Assembly: GCA_021776785.1 (NCBI GenBank)
Contig: JAJFFF010000023.1
Coordinates: forward strand, 62,001 to 126,000
Source of the DNA: Planctomycetota bacterium
Lineage (GTDB): Bacteria; Planctomycetota; PLA2
Direction of reading: 5' to 3'
DNA: 64,000 nt
Program-made: the position numbers and the translations under genes
The notes under the pieces: model-generated
Database searches by the model: none
The model's input: the letters and a program-made list of their open reading frames with translations, nothing else
Told to the model about the DNA's origin: nothing
In this document: positions 54,337-62,719 of the stretch, one piece after another
Layout of the letters: each line of letters starts with the position of its first letter
How positions within the stretch are numbered: the stretch's first letter is position 1

Positions 54337-55511
54337 TGGATCTTCGCGAACTCGACGTCAAGGGGCGGCGCGTGTTTGTGCGTGTCGACTTCAACGTCCC
54401 GCTTGAGGACGGCAAGGTCGTCGATGATGCGCGCATTGAAGCGGCGTTGCCGACGATACGCCTGTTGCGCGAGCGTGGGGCGCGCGTCGTTTTGGGGAGC
54501 CACTGCGGGCGGCCGAAAGGGGAGCGCAACCCCGAGTTCACGCTGCTCCCGGCGGTGGAGCGGTTGCGGACCTTGCTCGGGTGCAACGTGGCGCTGACCG
54601 AGGATTGCGTCGGGGCTCCAGCCGAGGCCGCGGTGAACGCGCTCGGCGATGGCGATGTCGTGATGTTGGAGAACCTGCGCTTTCATGCGGGCGAGACCAG
54701 CAACGATCCGGCGTTCGTCGCGCAACTTCGCAAGCTCTGCGACCTCTACGTGAACGATGCCTTTGGCACGAGCCACCGGGCGCACGCTTCAACCGCGGGA
54801 CTCCCGCGGTTGTTGGGCGGCGGCGCAGCGGGCTTGCTTGTGCAAAAAGAGATCGATGCGTTTCAGCGCGTGTTGCACGATCCGGCGCGGCCGTTTGTTG
54901 CAATCTTGGGGGGCGCGAAGGTCGCCGACAAGATTCCCGTGCTGAGCAACCTGATCGAGAAGGTCAACGCTGTGCTCATCGGTGGGGGCATGGCGTACAC
55001 GTTTCTCAAAGCACAGGGCATCGGTGTCGGCGCCTCCCGTGTGGAGGACGAGCGACTCGACACCGCGCGTGAGATTCTAAAGAAGGCGCGCGCGTCCGGT
55101 GTCGAGATCATGCTCCCGAGCGACCACGTTGCTGCTGCCAAGTTTGATCGGAAGGCGGAGCCCTACAACATCGCGGGGGCCGCGATCGAAGACGGCCTGA
55201 TGGGGCTCGACATCGGCGCGGAAACACGGCGGCGCTTCGCGGCGCGCGTGGAGTCGGCCGGAACGGTGGTCTGGAACGGCCCGATGGGCGTGTTCGAGTG
55301 GGAGACGTTCGCCGAGGGCACGCGCGCCGTTGCGGCCGCGATGGCGCGGTGCGCGGGGATGACGGTTGTTGGCGGTGGAGACTCCGCTGCGGCCATCTTG
55401 AAATTTGGTTACAAGTCCGACGTCACCCACGTATCGACTGGCGGTGGCGCGTCTTTGGAACTCCTGGAAGGAAAGCGCTTGCCTGGTTTGGCAGCGCTGG
55501 AAGGTGAATGA
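54336..55511 (+). CDS. pgk: Phosphoglycerate kinase
   Basis: 391 aa. Typical blocks: DVKGRRVFVRVDFNVPLEDG, SHCGRPKGERNPEFTLLP, VVMLENLRFHAGET, YVNDAFGTSHRAHAST, AILGGAKVADKIPVL, LIGGGMAYTFLKAQG, WNGPMGVFEWETFAEGT, VVGGGDSAAA and STGGGASLELLEGK. It makes ATP from 1,3-bisphosphoglycerate. It is coupled to gapA upstream and to the hemJ-like gene downstream (ATGA overlap). Confidence 0.97.
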
Positions 55512-55978
55512 TGGATAGTCTGCTCGCCGCGGCGACCAACCCGAAGAACTACCTCTGGCTTAAGTGGGGGCATGTTCTCGGCATGATCATCTACATCGGA
55601 GGGTTCCTGGCGCTGACGCGATTGCTCGGTCACGCCGTCCGCTTTGAATCGAGTACTTCGCGCAAGGATGCGTACCGTGTGTTTCGGCGCATGCACAAGT
55701 TCGTCGATTGGGGCGGACTCGGCATCATGCTTGTCACCGGCGTGCTCCTGCTCATCATGGATCCGCTCGCCAAGAACTACATGAAGCAGGGCTATTTCCA
55801 CATGAAGCTCACGATGGTTTTGGTCATCGTGATTTGCGACGTGGTGCTCACGAAAAAGCTGTTTGCGCTGACGGGCGACGAGACCGACGCCAACGCAACG
55901 CCGTTTCGCATACTCCACGGCGTGTCGGCGCTCGCGCTCCTCGGCGCGCTCGTCGCCATTTTTGTTGTGCGCGGCTGA
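55508..55978 (+). CDS. HemJ/CopD-like four-helix membrane protein
   Basis: 156 aa with four predicted helices. It has a conserved His in each of the first and third parts: YLWLKWGHVLGMIIYIGGFLALTRLL and GYFHMKLTMVLVIVICDVVLTKKLFA, a pattern of the HemJ/UPF0093 and CopD families, in which these residues bind heme. HemJ oxidises protoporphyrinogen IX. The assignment is by pattern only, so a related heme-binding protein is possible. It overlaps pgk by 4 bases. Confidence 0.6.
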   Translation: MMDSLLAAATNPKNYLWLKWGHVLGMIIYIGGFLALTRLLGHAVRFESSTSRKDAYRVFRRMHKFVDWGGLGIMLVTGVLLLIMDPLAKNYMKQGYFHMKLTMVLVIVICDVVLTKKLFALTGDETDANATPFRILHGVSALALLGALVAIFVVRG

Positions 55979-56041
55979 TCCGCGGGGCGCGGCGAGCACT
56001 CGGGCTCGATTCCGGGTGGCCGCTCGGTCTACAATCGCTCC

Positions 56042-56680
56042 GTGGTACGCATTGCCCCTAGCCTGCTGAGCGCGGATTTCGGAAAACTCCGCGAAGAGAT
56101 CGAAGACGTGACCGCCGGCGGCGCCGAGTGGTTGCACCTGGACGTGATGGATGGGCACTTTGTTCCAAACATCACGTTCGGGCCATTCATCGTGCGAGCG
56201 ATTCGCCGCTTGACGGAGCTCTACCTCGATTGTCATTTGATGATCGAAGACCCGCTGCGGTACGCACCGCAGTTCGCGGCGGCGGGGGCGGACCTCGTCA
56301 CGTTTCACCTCGAAGTCGACCAGGATCCGGCGGCGGTGATCGATGCGATCGAAGCCGAGGGCGCAAAGGCGGGGATGGTTGTGAATCCGGCGACGGACGT
56401 GCGCCTGCTCAAGCCGTGGCTCGATCGCTGTCACCTCGTGCTGGTGATGTCGGTGGTGCCGGGATTTGGTGGGCAATCGTTCATGCCCGAGGTGCTCGAG
56501 AAGCTAACGATCTTGCGCGAAGAGCTGGGGTACAAGGGCTTGCTCGAACTCGACGGCGGCGTAGCACCGGACACGGCCGCGGCGTGCAAAGCCGCGGGAG
56601 CGGACGTCCTCGTCGCAGGAAGCGCGGTCTTCAAAAAACAAGACCGAGCAAAAGCCATCCAAGCAATAAGAACGGCCTAA
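56042..56680 (+). CDS. rpe: Ribulose-phosphate 3-epimerase
   Basis: 212 aa from GTG 56042. TIM barrel with IAPSLLSADFGKLREEIEDV, WLHLDVMDGHFVPNITFGP, LDCHLMIEDPLRY, TFHLEV, VLVMSVVPGFGGQSFMP, and LELDGGVAPDTAAACKAAGADVLVAGSAVF. The metal-binding His and Asp residues (in LHLDVMDGH and DCHLMI) are present. It interconverts ribulose 5-phosphate and xylulose 5-phosphate and lies downstream of glycolytic genes. Confidence 0.97.
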   Translation: MVRIAPSLLSADFGKLREEIEDVTAGGAEWLHLDVMDGHFVPNITFGPFIVRAIRRLTELYLDCHLMIEDPLRYAPQFAAAGADLVTFHLEVDQDPAAVIDAIEAEGAKAGMVVNPATDVRLLKPWLDRCHLVLVMSVVPGFGGQSFMPEVLEKLTILREELGYKGLLELDGGVAPDTAAACKAAGADVLVAGSAVFKKQDRAKAIQAIRTA

Positions 56681-56725
56681 AAAGCCAAAAAAAAAAGCAA
56701 AGAACCCAAACCAGCAACCCCGCCA

Positions 56726-56999
56726 CCAATGCGGTACCGGGTTCGTTGTGTGGCGCGCATATCTTTGGACCTGATGGTCACTTAGGACGGTCCGGTGCGG
56801 CATTTCTGCCGCACTTTCTGGAGCGTTCGACGCCGCTGCGGCGCGCTCGCACCGGTCAGCCGCCGTCTGGAGCGCCGATCGTGCCCAAAAGCGGGGCGTT
56901 TAGGGTCAAAAGTGCGGCACCAATGCCGCACGTGGCGCGCATAGGTAGCGTAAAGACAAGGACTTACGACGAAAAAAATCGAACCCGGTACCGCATTGG
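56726..56999. mobile_element. MITE-like element, 274 bp, with 20-bp terminal inverted repeats
   Basis: Perfect 20-base inverted repeats, ccaatgcggtaccgggttcg (56726-56745) and its complement (56980-56999), bound a non-coding stretch. Inside are two copies of a perfect hairpin, gtgcggca-N4-tgccgcac (56795-56814 and 56912-56931), and a direct repeat tggcgcgcata. No coding frame inside is credible. Flanking target-site duplications are not obvious. It lies between rpe and accD, ending 58 bases before accD, and accounts for most of the 377-base gap there. Confidence 0.75.
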
Positions 57000-57057
57000 G
57001 TGGTTCGTGGTGGGCAATCGGTGGTGTCGGTTCTTTGTTTTGGGATACTGGCCTTCT

Positions 57058-57879
57058 ATGGGCTGGAAGTTTCGTAAGAAGAAAAACATCCCGGGCGGCC
57101 TGTGGGTCAAGTGCCCGTCGTGTAACGCCATGCTGCAGCGTAAGAAGCTGGAGGAGGCGTTTGGCGTTTGCCACGACTGCGAACACCACTTCCGCATCGG
57201 ATCACGCCAACGCGCCGCGTCGTTGCTCGACGAGGGTTCGTTTGTCGAATTCGGAAACGACTTCTTGCCGCGCGATCTCCTCGAGTTCTCCGGGTACGAC
57301 GGCACGCTCGAGCGCAGCCGCAAGCGTTCCGGCATGAACGAAGCGGTGCTCGTCGGCGAAGGCCGAATGGAGGGCATGGAGATCGCGATCGGTTGCCTCG
57401 ACTTCAGCTTCGTCGGCGGCTCGATGGGCATGGTGGTCGGAAGCCGCATCATGGCGGCCGCGGAACACGCGCTCGAGAAAAGCACGCCGCTCGTGCTGGT
57501 CGCGATGTCGGGCGGCGCGCGCATGCAAGAAGGCGCGCTGTCGTTGATGCAGATGGCGCGCACAAGTGCCGCGATCGCCAAGCTCGGCGAAGCCGGATTG
57601 CCGTACGTTTCGATCCTGGCGGACCCGTGCACCGGGGGCGTGATCGCCTCGTTCGCCGCGTTGGGCGACGTGATTATTGCGGAGCCGGGAGCGCTGATCG
57701 GATTCGCGGGCCCGCGCGTGATCCAAACGACGATCGGCGCCCAACTCCCCGAAGGCTTTCAGCGCGCGGAGTTCTTACTCGAACACGGGTTCATCGACCG
57801 CATCTGTTCGCGCACGACGTTGCGAGCCGAGGTCGCGAGTTGCCTGCGCTTTTTGAGCACCGGGCGACAGACGGCATAG
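57058..57879 (+). CDS. accD: Acetyl-CoA carboxylase, carboxyltransferase subunit beta
   Basis: 273 aa from ATG 57058. The N-terminal zinc ribbon is CPSC and CHDC (four Cys, about residues 19-41) and the carboxyltransferase core has FVGGSMGMVVGSRI, VLVAMSGGARMQEGALSLMQMARTS, ILADPCTGGVIASFAALGDVIIAEPGALIGFAGPRVI and QTTIGAQLPEGFQ. It joins AccA for malonyl-CoA synthesis. The open frame runs far upstream through the MITE-like element, but those residues are not accD-like. Confidence 0.96.
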   Translation: MGWKFRKKKNIPGGLWVKCPSCNAMLQRKKLEEAFGVCHDCEHHFRIGSRQRAASLLDEGSFVEFGNDFLPRDLLEFSGYDGTLERSRKRSGMNEAVLVGEGRMEGMEIAIGCLDFSFVGGSMGMVVGSRIMAAAEHALEKSTPLVLVAMSGGARMQEGALSLMQMARTSAAIAKLGEAGLPYVSILADPCTGGVIASFAALGDVIIAEPGALIGFAGPRVIQTTIGAQLPEGFQRAEFLLEHGFIDRICSRTTLRAEVASCLRFLSTGRQTA

Positions 57880-57916
57880 CCCCGCCCGCAGGCGATTGGC
57901 ACTTCAGGTTGACCCC

Positions 57917-57944
57917 TTGCCTTGCCGAAATATCGCCGTATAAC
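57917..57944 (+). promoter_or_regulatory. Probable promoter of tRNA-Asn
   Basis: TTGCCT (57917-57922) and TATAAC (57939-57944) are separated by 16 bases, and the tRNA begins 15 bases after the -10 box. Confidence 0.5.
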
Positions 57945-57958
57945 GGTTCGTTCCCGAT

Positions 57959-58034
57959 TCCCCGGTAGCTCAATTGGTAGAGCGTCCGGCTGTTAACCGG
58001 CAGGTTGTTGGTTCGAGTCCAACCCGGGGAGCCA
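57959..58034 (+). tRNA. tRNA-Asn (anticodon GTT), CCA encoded
   Basis: 76 bases. Acceptor stem tccccgg / ccgggga pairs fully; D arm agctcaattggtagagc; anticodon loop ctgttaa gives GTT; T arm gttgg-ttcgagt-ccaac; then discriminator G and an encoded CCA (58032-58034). Confidence 0.96.
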
Positions 58035-58036
58035 CA

Positions 58037-58068
58037 GGCCGCCGCATCCAGCGGCGGCCCTTTTTTTT
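58037..58068 (+). terminator. Terminator of the tRNA-Asn transcript
   Basis: Nine-base perfect stem ggccgccgc / gcggcggcc (58037-58045 and 58051-58059) followed, after one C, by eight T (58061-58068). Confidence 0.9.
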
Positions 58069-58246
58069 GTTCGGTGCGCGTAGCGTCACAGCGTCCGAAG
58101 TCGCGGACGGGTCCGAGGTTGGGACGCTCGCAGAGCAACGGCGCGCGCCGAAGAGAGCACACGCGTGCGAAGGTGGGCGCGCCAGAATCGGCGCCTAATC
58201 CGGCGCGCTATCCGGCGTTCGTGGATAGCAGGGGGGATAGCCCGTC

Positions 58247-58702
58247 GTGTCCGCAAACTCGGCGGTGGCGCGATTCGTTGTCCTTGCTGCGCTTGCGTCT
58301 CCGTTGATCTCCTGTGCGGCCGCGGTGCAGGAAATGAGTGGATGCCGGCGCCAGTCCATGGCTCCTGTGTTATTCATGAAAGTTGAGGGCACCGATCGAC
58401 TGGGGGATGGGCCCTGGGTAATCTTGCCCGAGAGCGTTCTCAGTCGTTTGGCGGCCGAAGAGAACCTCCCCGGTCACGATACTGGCGACGGAGAAGCCAG
58501 CCTCGAAGAGGACGTCGCCTGCTCTGAAGTTGCCCAAGCCCTGGTAGAGACGGGTCGGTCCCTCAAGCACCTACACGTCCTGCGAATTGCAGGCAGAGCA
58601 CCGGCCTTTCACGTTGGCTATCTTGAAGGCGTGCGCGCTGTCAGCGTTATGTGTAACGCACTTGCGCGAGACCTGCCGCGAGACCGCGGCCAAGGGACCT
58701 AG
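58247..58702 (+). CDS. Lipoprotein-like protein of unknown function
   Basis: 151 aa from GTG 58247. The N-terminus VSANSAVARFVVLAALASP then LISC forms a plausible lipoprotein signal (Cys-23). The rest is unrecognised, with no motif. The 3' end overlaps the 53-bp repeat copy A, including its stop codon. Codon bias is less pronounced than in the housekeeping genes, and no strong ribosome site precedes it, so it is moderately supported. Confidence 0.5.
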   Translation: MSANSAVARFVVLAALASPLISCAAAVQEMSGCRRQSMAPVLFMKVEGTDRLGDGPWVILPESVLSRLAAEENLPGHDTGDGEASLEEDVACSEVAQALVETGRSLKHLHVLRIAGRAPAFHVGYLEGVRAVSVMCNALARDLPRDRGQGT

Positions 58703-58705
58703 CGC
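58653..58705 (+). repeat. 53-bp repeat, copy A
   Basis: This sequence matches the one at 63797-63849 at about 41 of 53 positions, with the first 16 bases almost identical (taacgcacttgcgcg). It spans the end of the gene at 58247-58702 and its stop codon. Both copies have outer and inner segments that can pair (clearest in copy B). Confidence 0.7.
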
Positions 58706-58718
58706 CCGAAAACCCGTA

Positions 58719-61700
58719 TCAACCCTGGGAGCTAGGGGACTCCTCAGCGGTCAGCTGATTCACGTGCTCAATCCACTCGCTCTCAGTCATTCCCCGCCCC
58801 CCGTATGGCCTGCCGATCAGCGATTCTACGGCAACGACAGGCCAGAAAGCGATGAGCCGCGCCTGATCGCTGTCGAGCCCGAGTTGGCTCGCTCCCCTCT
58901 TCTCCAACCCGCGGCGGAGAGCATCAAACGAGCGTTTCCCCTTCCGCAGGGCAAGCGAGTGAAGGTGGTCTGCCAGGCTCGACCCAATTTCTCTGCTTCG
59001 GGCCCATTGTCCTCGGCCCATAGCCTTCCACATGCCGCACAGCGCAATCTCGGCCGAAACGTCTGGGAGGTGGTCCCAAAGAGCGTCAGCTACCTCACCA
59101 TAGGCCCGAGCCTGTTGACTAGCGTGTGATTCCTCGATGGACTCGACTAGTGAGTTCAGCGACGACCGGATCAGCTTGTCGGATGACCTCTTCAGAATCC
59201 GAGCCTCAAGTAGATCGAGCAGCCGCTGCCAACGATCTTGGCTTGGGCCTTCCCGCGCCCTAAGGCTAGAGATGCTTGCGCTTCGTAGCCGCTTCCGCCT
59301 AGTCGCCGTTTCCAATACAGAGCTCAATGCGCGGGCGCCGTCCTGGTCACCTTGCGCGCGAGCACGCTCGACCGCATCGGTGAGAATTCGAGAGCTATCC
59401 GCGTATTTCTGAAGCTGAATGAGCGCACGGCCGTACTCCACGAGACACTCCGCAGCGTACTCAGTGTTTTGCCATGTCTTCCGTCGCGCTCGTAGCAGAT
59501 CTGCGACTTCCGAGTCTCGTCCTCGCTCCGCAAGGAGTCGGGCACGGTTCAGAATGACCATCGCCAGACCTTGCTGGAGCTCGTTCTCCTCATAGACCGC
59601 AGCCGCGTCATCGTATCGTCTGATAGCGAGCGCTGTCCTGCCACTCATCCACGCCACATCACCAAGCTTTCTGAGCGCGTCCGCGAAGTGAGGCCACAAC
59701 GATGCGCGTTTTGCGATGCGTTTCATTTTTTGTAGGGTCTTGGTCGCCTCGTCGAGCTTCCGCGATTCGGTGAGAGCGAGGCCCAAGTTGCCCAACGCGA
59801 GCAATGTTCCTTCGATATCCTCTTCCGCCTGGGCGGCAGAAATCGATTTCTTGTACCACTCGATGGACTCGTCCAACCGCTCAGTCTTGCGGTACAGCTC
59901 GGCGAAGTTGTTGGCGACGCTGGAGGGCACGGATCCGTCGAGATGGTTGTCCACTACCTTGAGCACGCGTTCGTAGAGACGCTCCGCGTCCCGGTACTTT
60001 CCGGCCCGTTGGTACTGTGTTGCGCGCTCGTCGAGAGCTTGGACGTAGTCTCTCTTGAGAGTCTTGTGGCGGGAACAGACGCGGAGCATTGTCTTGAGTG
60101 CGTCGTTCGCTGCTTCGATTCTGCCCACATCTCGGTTAAACGCGTACCGCTGCCGGAGCAACTCGACCAGCTTGAATATCTCCGGGCCGTTCTCGGCCGC
60201 CTCCTCTGCGATCTTCCACACGGCATCGACTCGGTCAGGGGGTCTTCCAAGCTGTGCCCGCACACCTGCCAACGTGTTCGCCACAGCGAGAACCATCTCG
60301 GTCCTGCCCGCGCGTCGGTACTTGGTGAGTAATGCGTCGAGCACCCGTTCCGCAGTTACTCTTTGCCCAGCCTCACCTAGTAGCCCCACGCGAACCTCGA
60401 TCGTTCGTGTCGCCGCTTCCGTGTCGTCGGCCCCTTCTGCGGCCGTCAGCGCGCGTTTGAATAGCCGCCTCGCTTCTTCTCGTTCGCCCGATCTCCACGC
60501 ACAGATTGCCGCGTCGGTGATCGCATCGCAGACTCCGGTCGTGTCCGCCATGTCAGTCTTGAGCTGGGCGAGTTCGAGAAACCGCGGCTTCGCGGCTTGG
60601 TACTCCGCTAGGTGTGCCAACTGGACCGCGTTGCCCTGCAGAGTCCTTCGGATCGCGTCGGGCTGCCCGCACTCTCGCGCATGCTCAAGGGCGTTGGCGC
60701 TCAGTTCGACAGCGTCTTGCATGCGGCCGAGGTGGTGCAGTGTGGCGGACTCGTTGGTCAACGCGATTGCCAAGGATGCGTGATCGTTCCAGCCGCGAGC
60801 CAATCTGGTCGCACGGCGGAAGTACTTGAGAGCAGCGCTGTGGTCCGATCCCTTGCCAGCAGCGATGCCCAGACCGGTGTAAGCAGCGAAGAGACCGCGC
60901 GTGTCTCCACTCGCGTGCTTCGTTGTGAGGCTTTCCCTCAGCACTCGTTCCGCTTCGACGAGGTCGTACTCCAGCAGGGAGTTTCCGATGTTGTTCTGCG
61001 CGTGTCCGATCAAGAGTTGGTCTCCGGCCTCGACTGCCAGCTCAAGCGCTGTGTTGTAGTCCCGAATGGCTCTAACATGAGCTTTGGCGAGCGCCCAAGC
61101 GCTTCCCCGATGGAGGTAGGCCAATCGCTGCGGCCACTTGTCGTCCAGAGATCGTGCGATTCGAAGAGCATTGTTGAATCGCTTCCGCGCTGCGGCAGAG
61201 TCCTCGCGGCGAATCGACACAAGCCCCTTCGAGTCTTCCAGTAGGAACCGCGCGCGCGCAGAGAGGCGGGGTTTCAGCTCCATTGCGCCCTCCAGCATCG
61301 CCTCGGCGAGTCGTGCAATGACGAGGTTGTCGGTGCCTAAGAGGAGGTCGTGGATCTCGCCGAATGCCAGCTCGTGCCGGTCGAGCGCCAACAAGTGGAT
61401 ACTCCGCGAGAGTTGAACCTCTACGGCCTGCCGGTCTTCTCCGAGGTTCTCGATCCACTCTTCGCGCGCACCGCGCTGGGCGGTGGCGTCTCGGGAAAGC
61501 GCCGCCTCGACATTTGGCACAACGTGCAGCCATTCGTCGCGTTCACGAATGGCCCCAATCTTCGCGAGCCGCCTTATGAGCCGAGACCACTGGATTCCCG
61601 CAAAGCAGTGCTCGAGACCGGCCCGCGTGCTCAGCAGCCCTGCCGTGTCGATTAGCGCCAAAGCTCTGCGTTCGTTTGCGTTCAATGAGGTCAACACGTG

Positions 61701-62330
61701 CTCCGCGAGGCGGCGCTGAGTCGCCTTGGAACGCGATGACAAGTGAGCGCGCTGTTTCGCAAGGTCTGAAGAGTGCGGAGTAGATTTCGACTTGACGGGG
61801 AGGCGGGGCCGACGGGCCTGGAGCCGCTGGGGAGTGCCGTGATAGCCAATCACGTCACTGAGAACGCGACGGCAAAGGTCTGCAATCCCTCGATACTCGG
61901 GGCAGCTGATACCTTCCAAGTTGTCGCGGACCGCGTTGATGAATCTGATCTGCTTCCCGTCCTTGGTCTTGCCGTGCTTCTTGTAGGCAAAGACCTTGTT
62001 CGGGTTGTGCGCACGCGCCGCTTCCCACTCTTGCTGGGTTATCGACTCCTCGTGCCCGCTGGGCGGAGTGCCGTACGTGCGACCAAGCAGCAAGATCAGG
62101 CAGTCGCACTTTCGCGCAGCGTTTAGGCACAATTCGAGCGCGCTGCGGCCAGAACTCCCAGCTCCTTCGCTGAGCCAAACGCGGAAGTTCCCGTGCAATT
62201 CCTCGATCCGTCTCTTGAGCGCTTTTCGTTCGTTGCCCATCCCGACGATTCGTGACGAGACCATCACCGTAAACAGCGGTAGATCGAAGTCGTGGGAGCG
62301 AAGACTGTGCTTCTCGTGTGCCGCGACCAT
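58719..62330 (-). CDS. DUF4062-winged helix-TPR protein, candidate defence or stress sensor
   Basis: 1203 aa from ATG 62330 with a possible ribosome site (aaaggga). Residues about 18-120 are a DUF4062 (Rossmann-like, TIR/SLOG-related) domain: LPLFTVMVSSRIVGMGNERK, SALELCLNAARKCDCLILLLG, RTYGTPPSGHEESITQQEWE. Residues about 200-310 look like a winged helix (LNANERRALALIDTAGLLST, LIRRLAKIGAIRERDEWLHV). From about 320 to 1090 there are many TPR helices (e.g. HAQNNIGNSLLEYDLVEAER, AALKYFRRATRLARG, ATQYQRAGKYRDAERLYERV). No Walker A motif is visible. DUF4062 proteins often carry STAND NTPases and TPRs and include immune-type proteins. It is in an accessory region beside a tRNA, and its function is not known. 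Confidence 0.8.
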   Translation of the reverse strand: MVAAHEKHSLRSHDFDLPLFTVMVSSRIVGMGNERKALKRRIEELHGNFRVWLSEGAGSSGRSALELCLNAARKCDCLILLLGRTYGTPPSGHEESITQQEWEAARAHNPNKVFAYKKHGKTKDGKQIRFINAVRDNLEGISCPEYRGIADLCRRVLSDVIGYHGTPQRLQARRPRLPVKSKSTPHSSDLAKQRAHLSSRSKATQRRLAEHVLTSLNANERRALALIDTAGLLSTRAGLEHCFAGIQWSRLIRRLAKIGAIRERDEWLHVVPNVEAALSRDATAQRGAREEWIENLGEDRQAVEVQLSRSIHLLALDRHELAFGEIHDLLLGTDNLVIARLAEAMLEGAMELKPRLSARARFLLEDSKGLVSIRREDSAAARKRFNNALRIARSLDDKWPQRLAYLHRGSAWALAKAHVRAIRDYNTALELAVEAGDQLLIGHAQNNIGNSLLEYDLVEAERVLRESLTTKHASGDTRGLFAAYTGLGIAAGKGSDHSAALKYFRRATRLARGWNDHASLAIALTNESATLHHLGRMQDAVELSANALEHARECGQPDAIRRTLQGNAVQLAHLAEYQAAKPRFLELAQLKTDMADTTGVCDAITDAAICAWRSGEREEARRLFKRALTAAEGADDTEAATRTIEVRVGLLGEAGQRVTAERVLDALLTKYRRAGRTEMVLAVANTLAGVRAQLGRPPDRVDAVWKIAEEAAENGPEIFKLVELLRQRYAFNRDVGRIEAANDALKTMLRVCSRHKTLKRDYVQALDERATQYQRAGKYRDAERLYERVLKVVDNHLDGSVPSSVANNFAELYRKTERLDESIEWYKKSISAAQAEEDIEGTLLALGNLGLALTESRKLDEATKTLQKMKRIAKRASLWPHFADALRKLGDVAWMSGRTALAIRRYDDAAAVYEENELQQGLAMVILNRARLLAERGRDSEVADLLRARRKTWQNTEYAAECLVEYGRALIQLQKYADSSRILTDAVERARAQGDQDGARALSSVLETATRRKRLRSASISSLRAREGPSQDRWQRLLDLLEARILKRSSDKLIRSSLNSLVESIEESHASQQARAYGEVADALWDHLPDVSAEIALCGMWKAMGRGQWARSREIGSSLADHLHSLALRKGKRSFDALRRGLEKRGASQLGLDSDQARLIAFWPVVAVESLIGRPYGGRGMTESEWIEHVNQLTAEESPSSQG

Positions 62331-62399
62331 ATCCCTTTCTCTGGCACGATTCGATCAGGCAGGGGAGACAGCGACCCGGTCGGGCTTCGCATGAGGAGT

Positions 62400-62474
62400 T
62401 GGCACCCCGGTAGGACTCGAACCTACGGCCCCTGGTTTAGGAAACGAGCGCTCTATCCGCTGAGCACGGGCGCC
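62400..62474 (-). tRNA. tRNA-Arg(CCT)-like sequence, probably degenerate or hybrid
   Basis: The minus strand reads as a tRNA with D arm gctc-agcggata-gagc, anticodon loop ttcctaa (CCT), a five-base variable loop and T arm gtagg-ttcgagt-cctac. Faults: the anticodon stem ctcgt / accag has a C-C mismatch, and the acceptor pairs well (ggcgccc / gggtgcc) only if two bases are left unpaired between T stem and acceptor. The CCA end is not encoded. The 5' half would fit acgag and the 3' half would fit ctggt, as though two tRNA-Arg genes had recombined at the anticodon loop. Confidence 0.55.
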
Positions 62475-62485
62475 TAGGCGGGTGA

Positions 62486-62719
62486 TTCTACTCTCGGACG
62501 TCACACGCAGATGAGGCTCACGACTGGCGGGGCCGAAACCTTCGCGACTACGAACCACTGGTCGTTTACGTCGATTTCGACACCGAACCCGAATCGACAG
62601 CCCTTAATCTCGCCGCGCGGATAGAGCTTGGCGGCGAGTTCGTGGCGCGGGTTGCTGCTTCGTTCGCAAGCTCCATGGAGCCTACGCGACCCTCGGCCCG
62701 AGATCTGCGCGAAACATGA
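62486..62719 (+). pseudogene. Possible 5'-truncated gene remnant
   Basis: An open frame from the TGA at 62483-62485 to the TGA at 62717-62719 encodes a protein-like sequence (DEAHDWRGRNLRDYEPLVVY, VDFDTEPESTALNLAARIEL) with no start codon before the far end. It is directly beyond the tRNA-like sequence, so it may be the 3' part of a gene cut by an insertion. It overlaps the end of the minus-strand gene at 62682-63221. Confidence 0.3.

Noticed and set aside
56128..57057. Long N-terminal extension of AccD through the MITE-like element and rpe
   Set aside because: Shadow of rpe and of repeat DNA; AccD begins shortly before its zinc ribbon at 57058.
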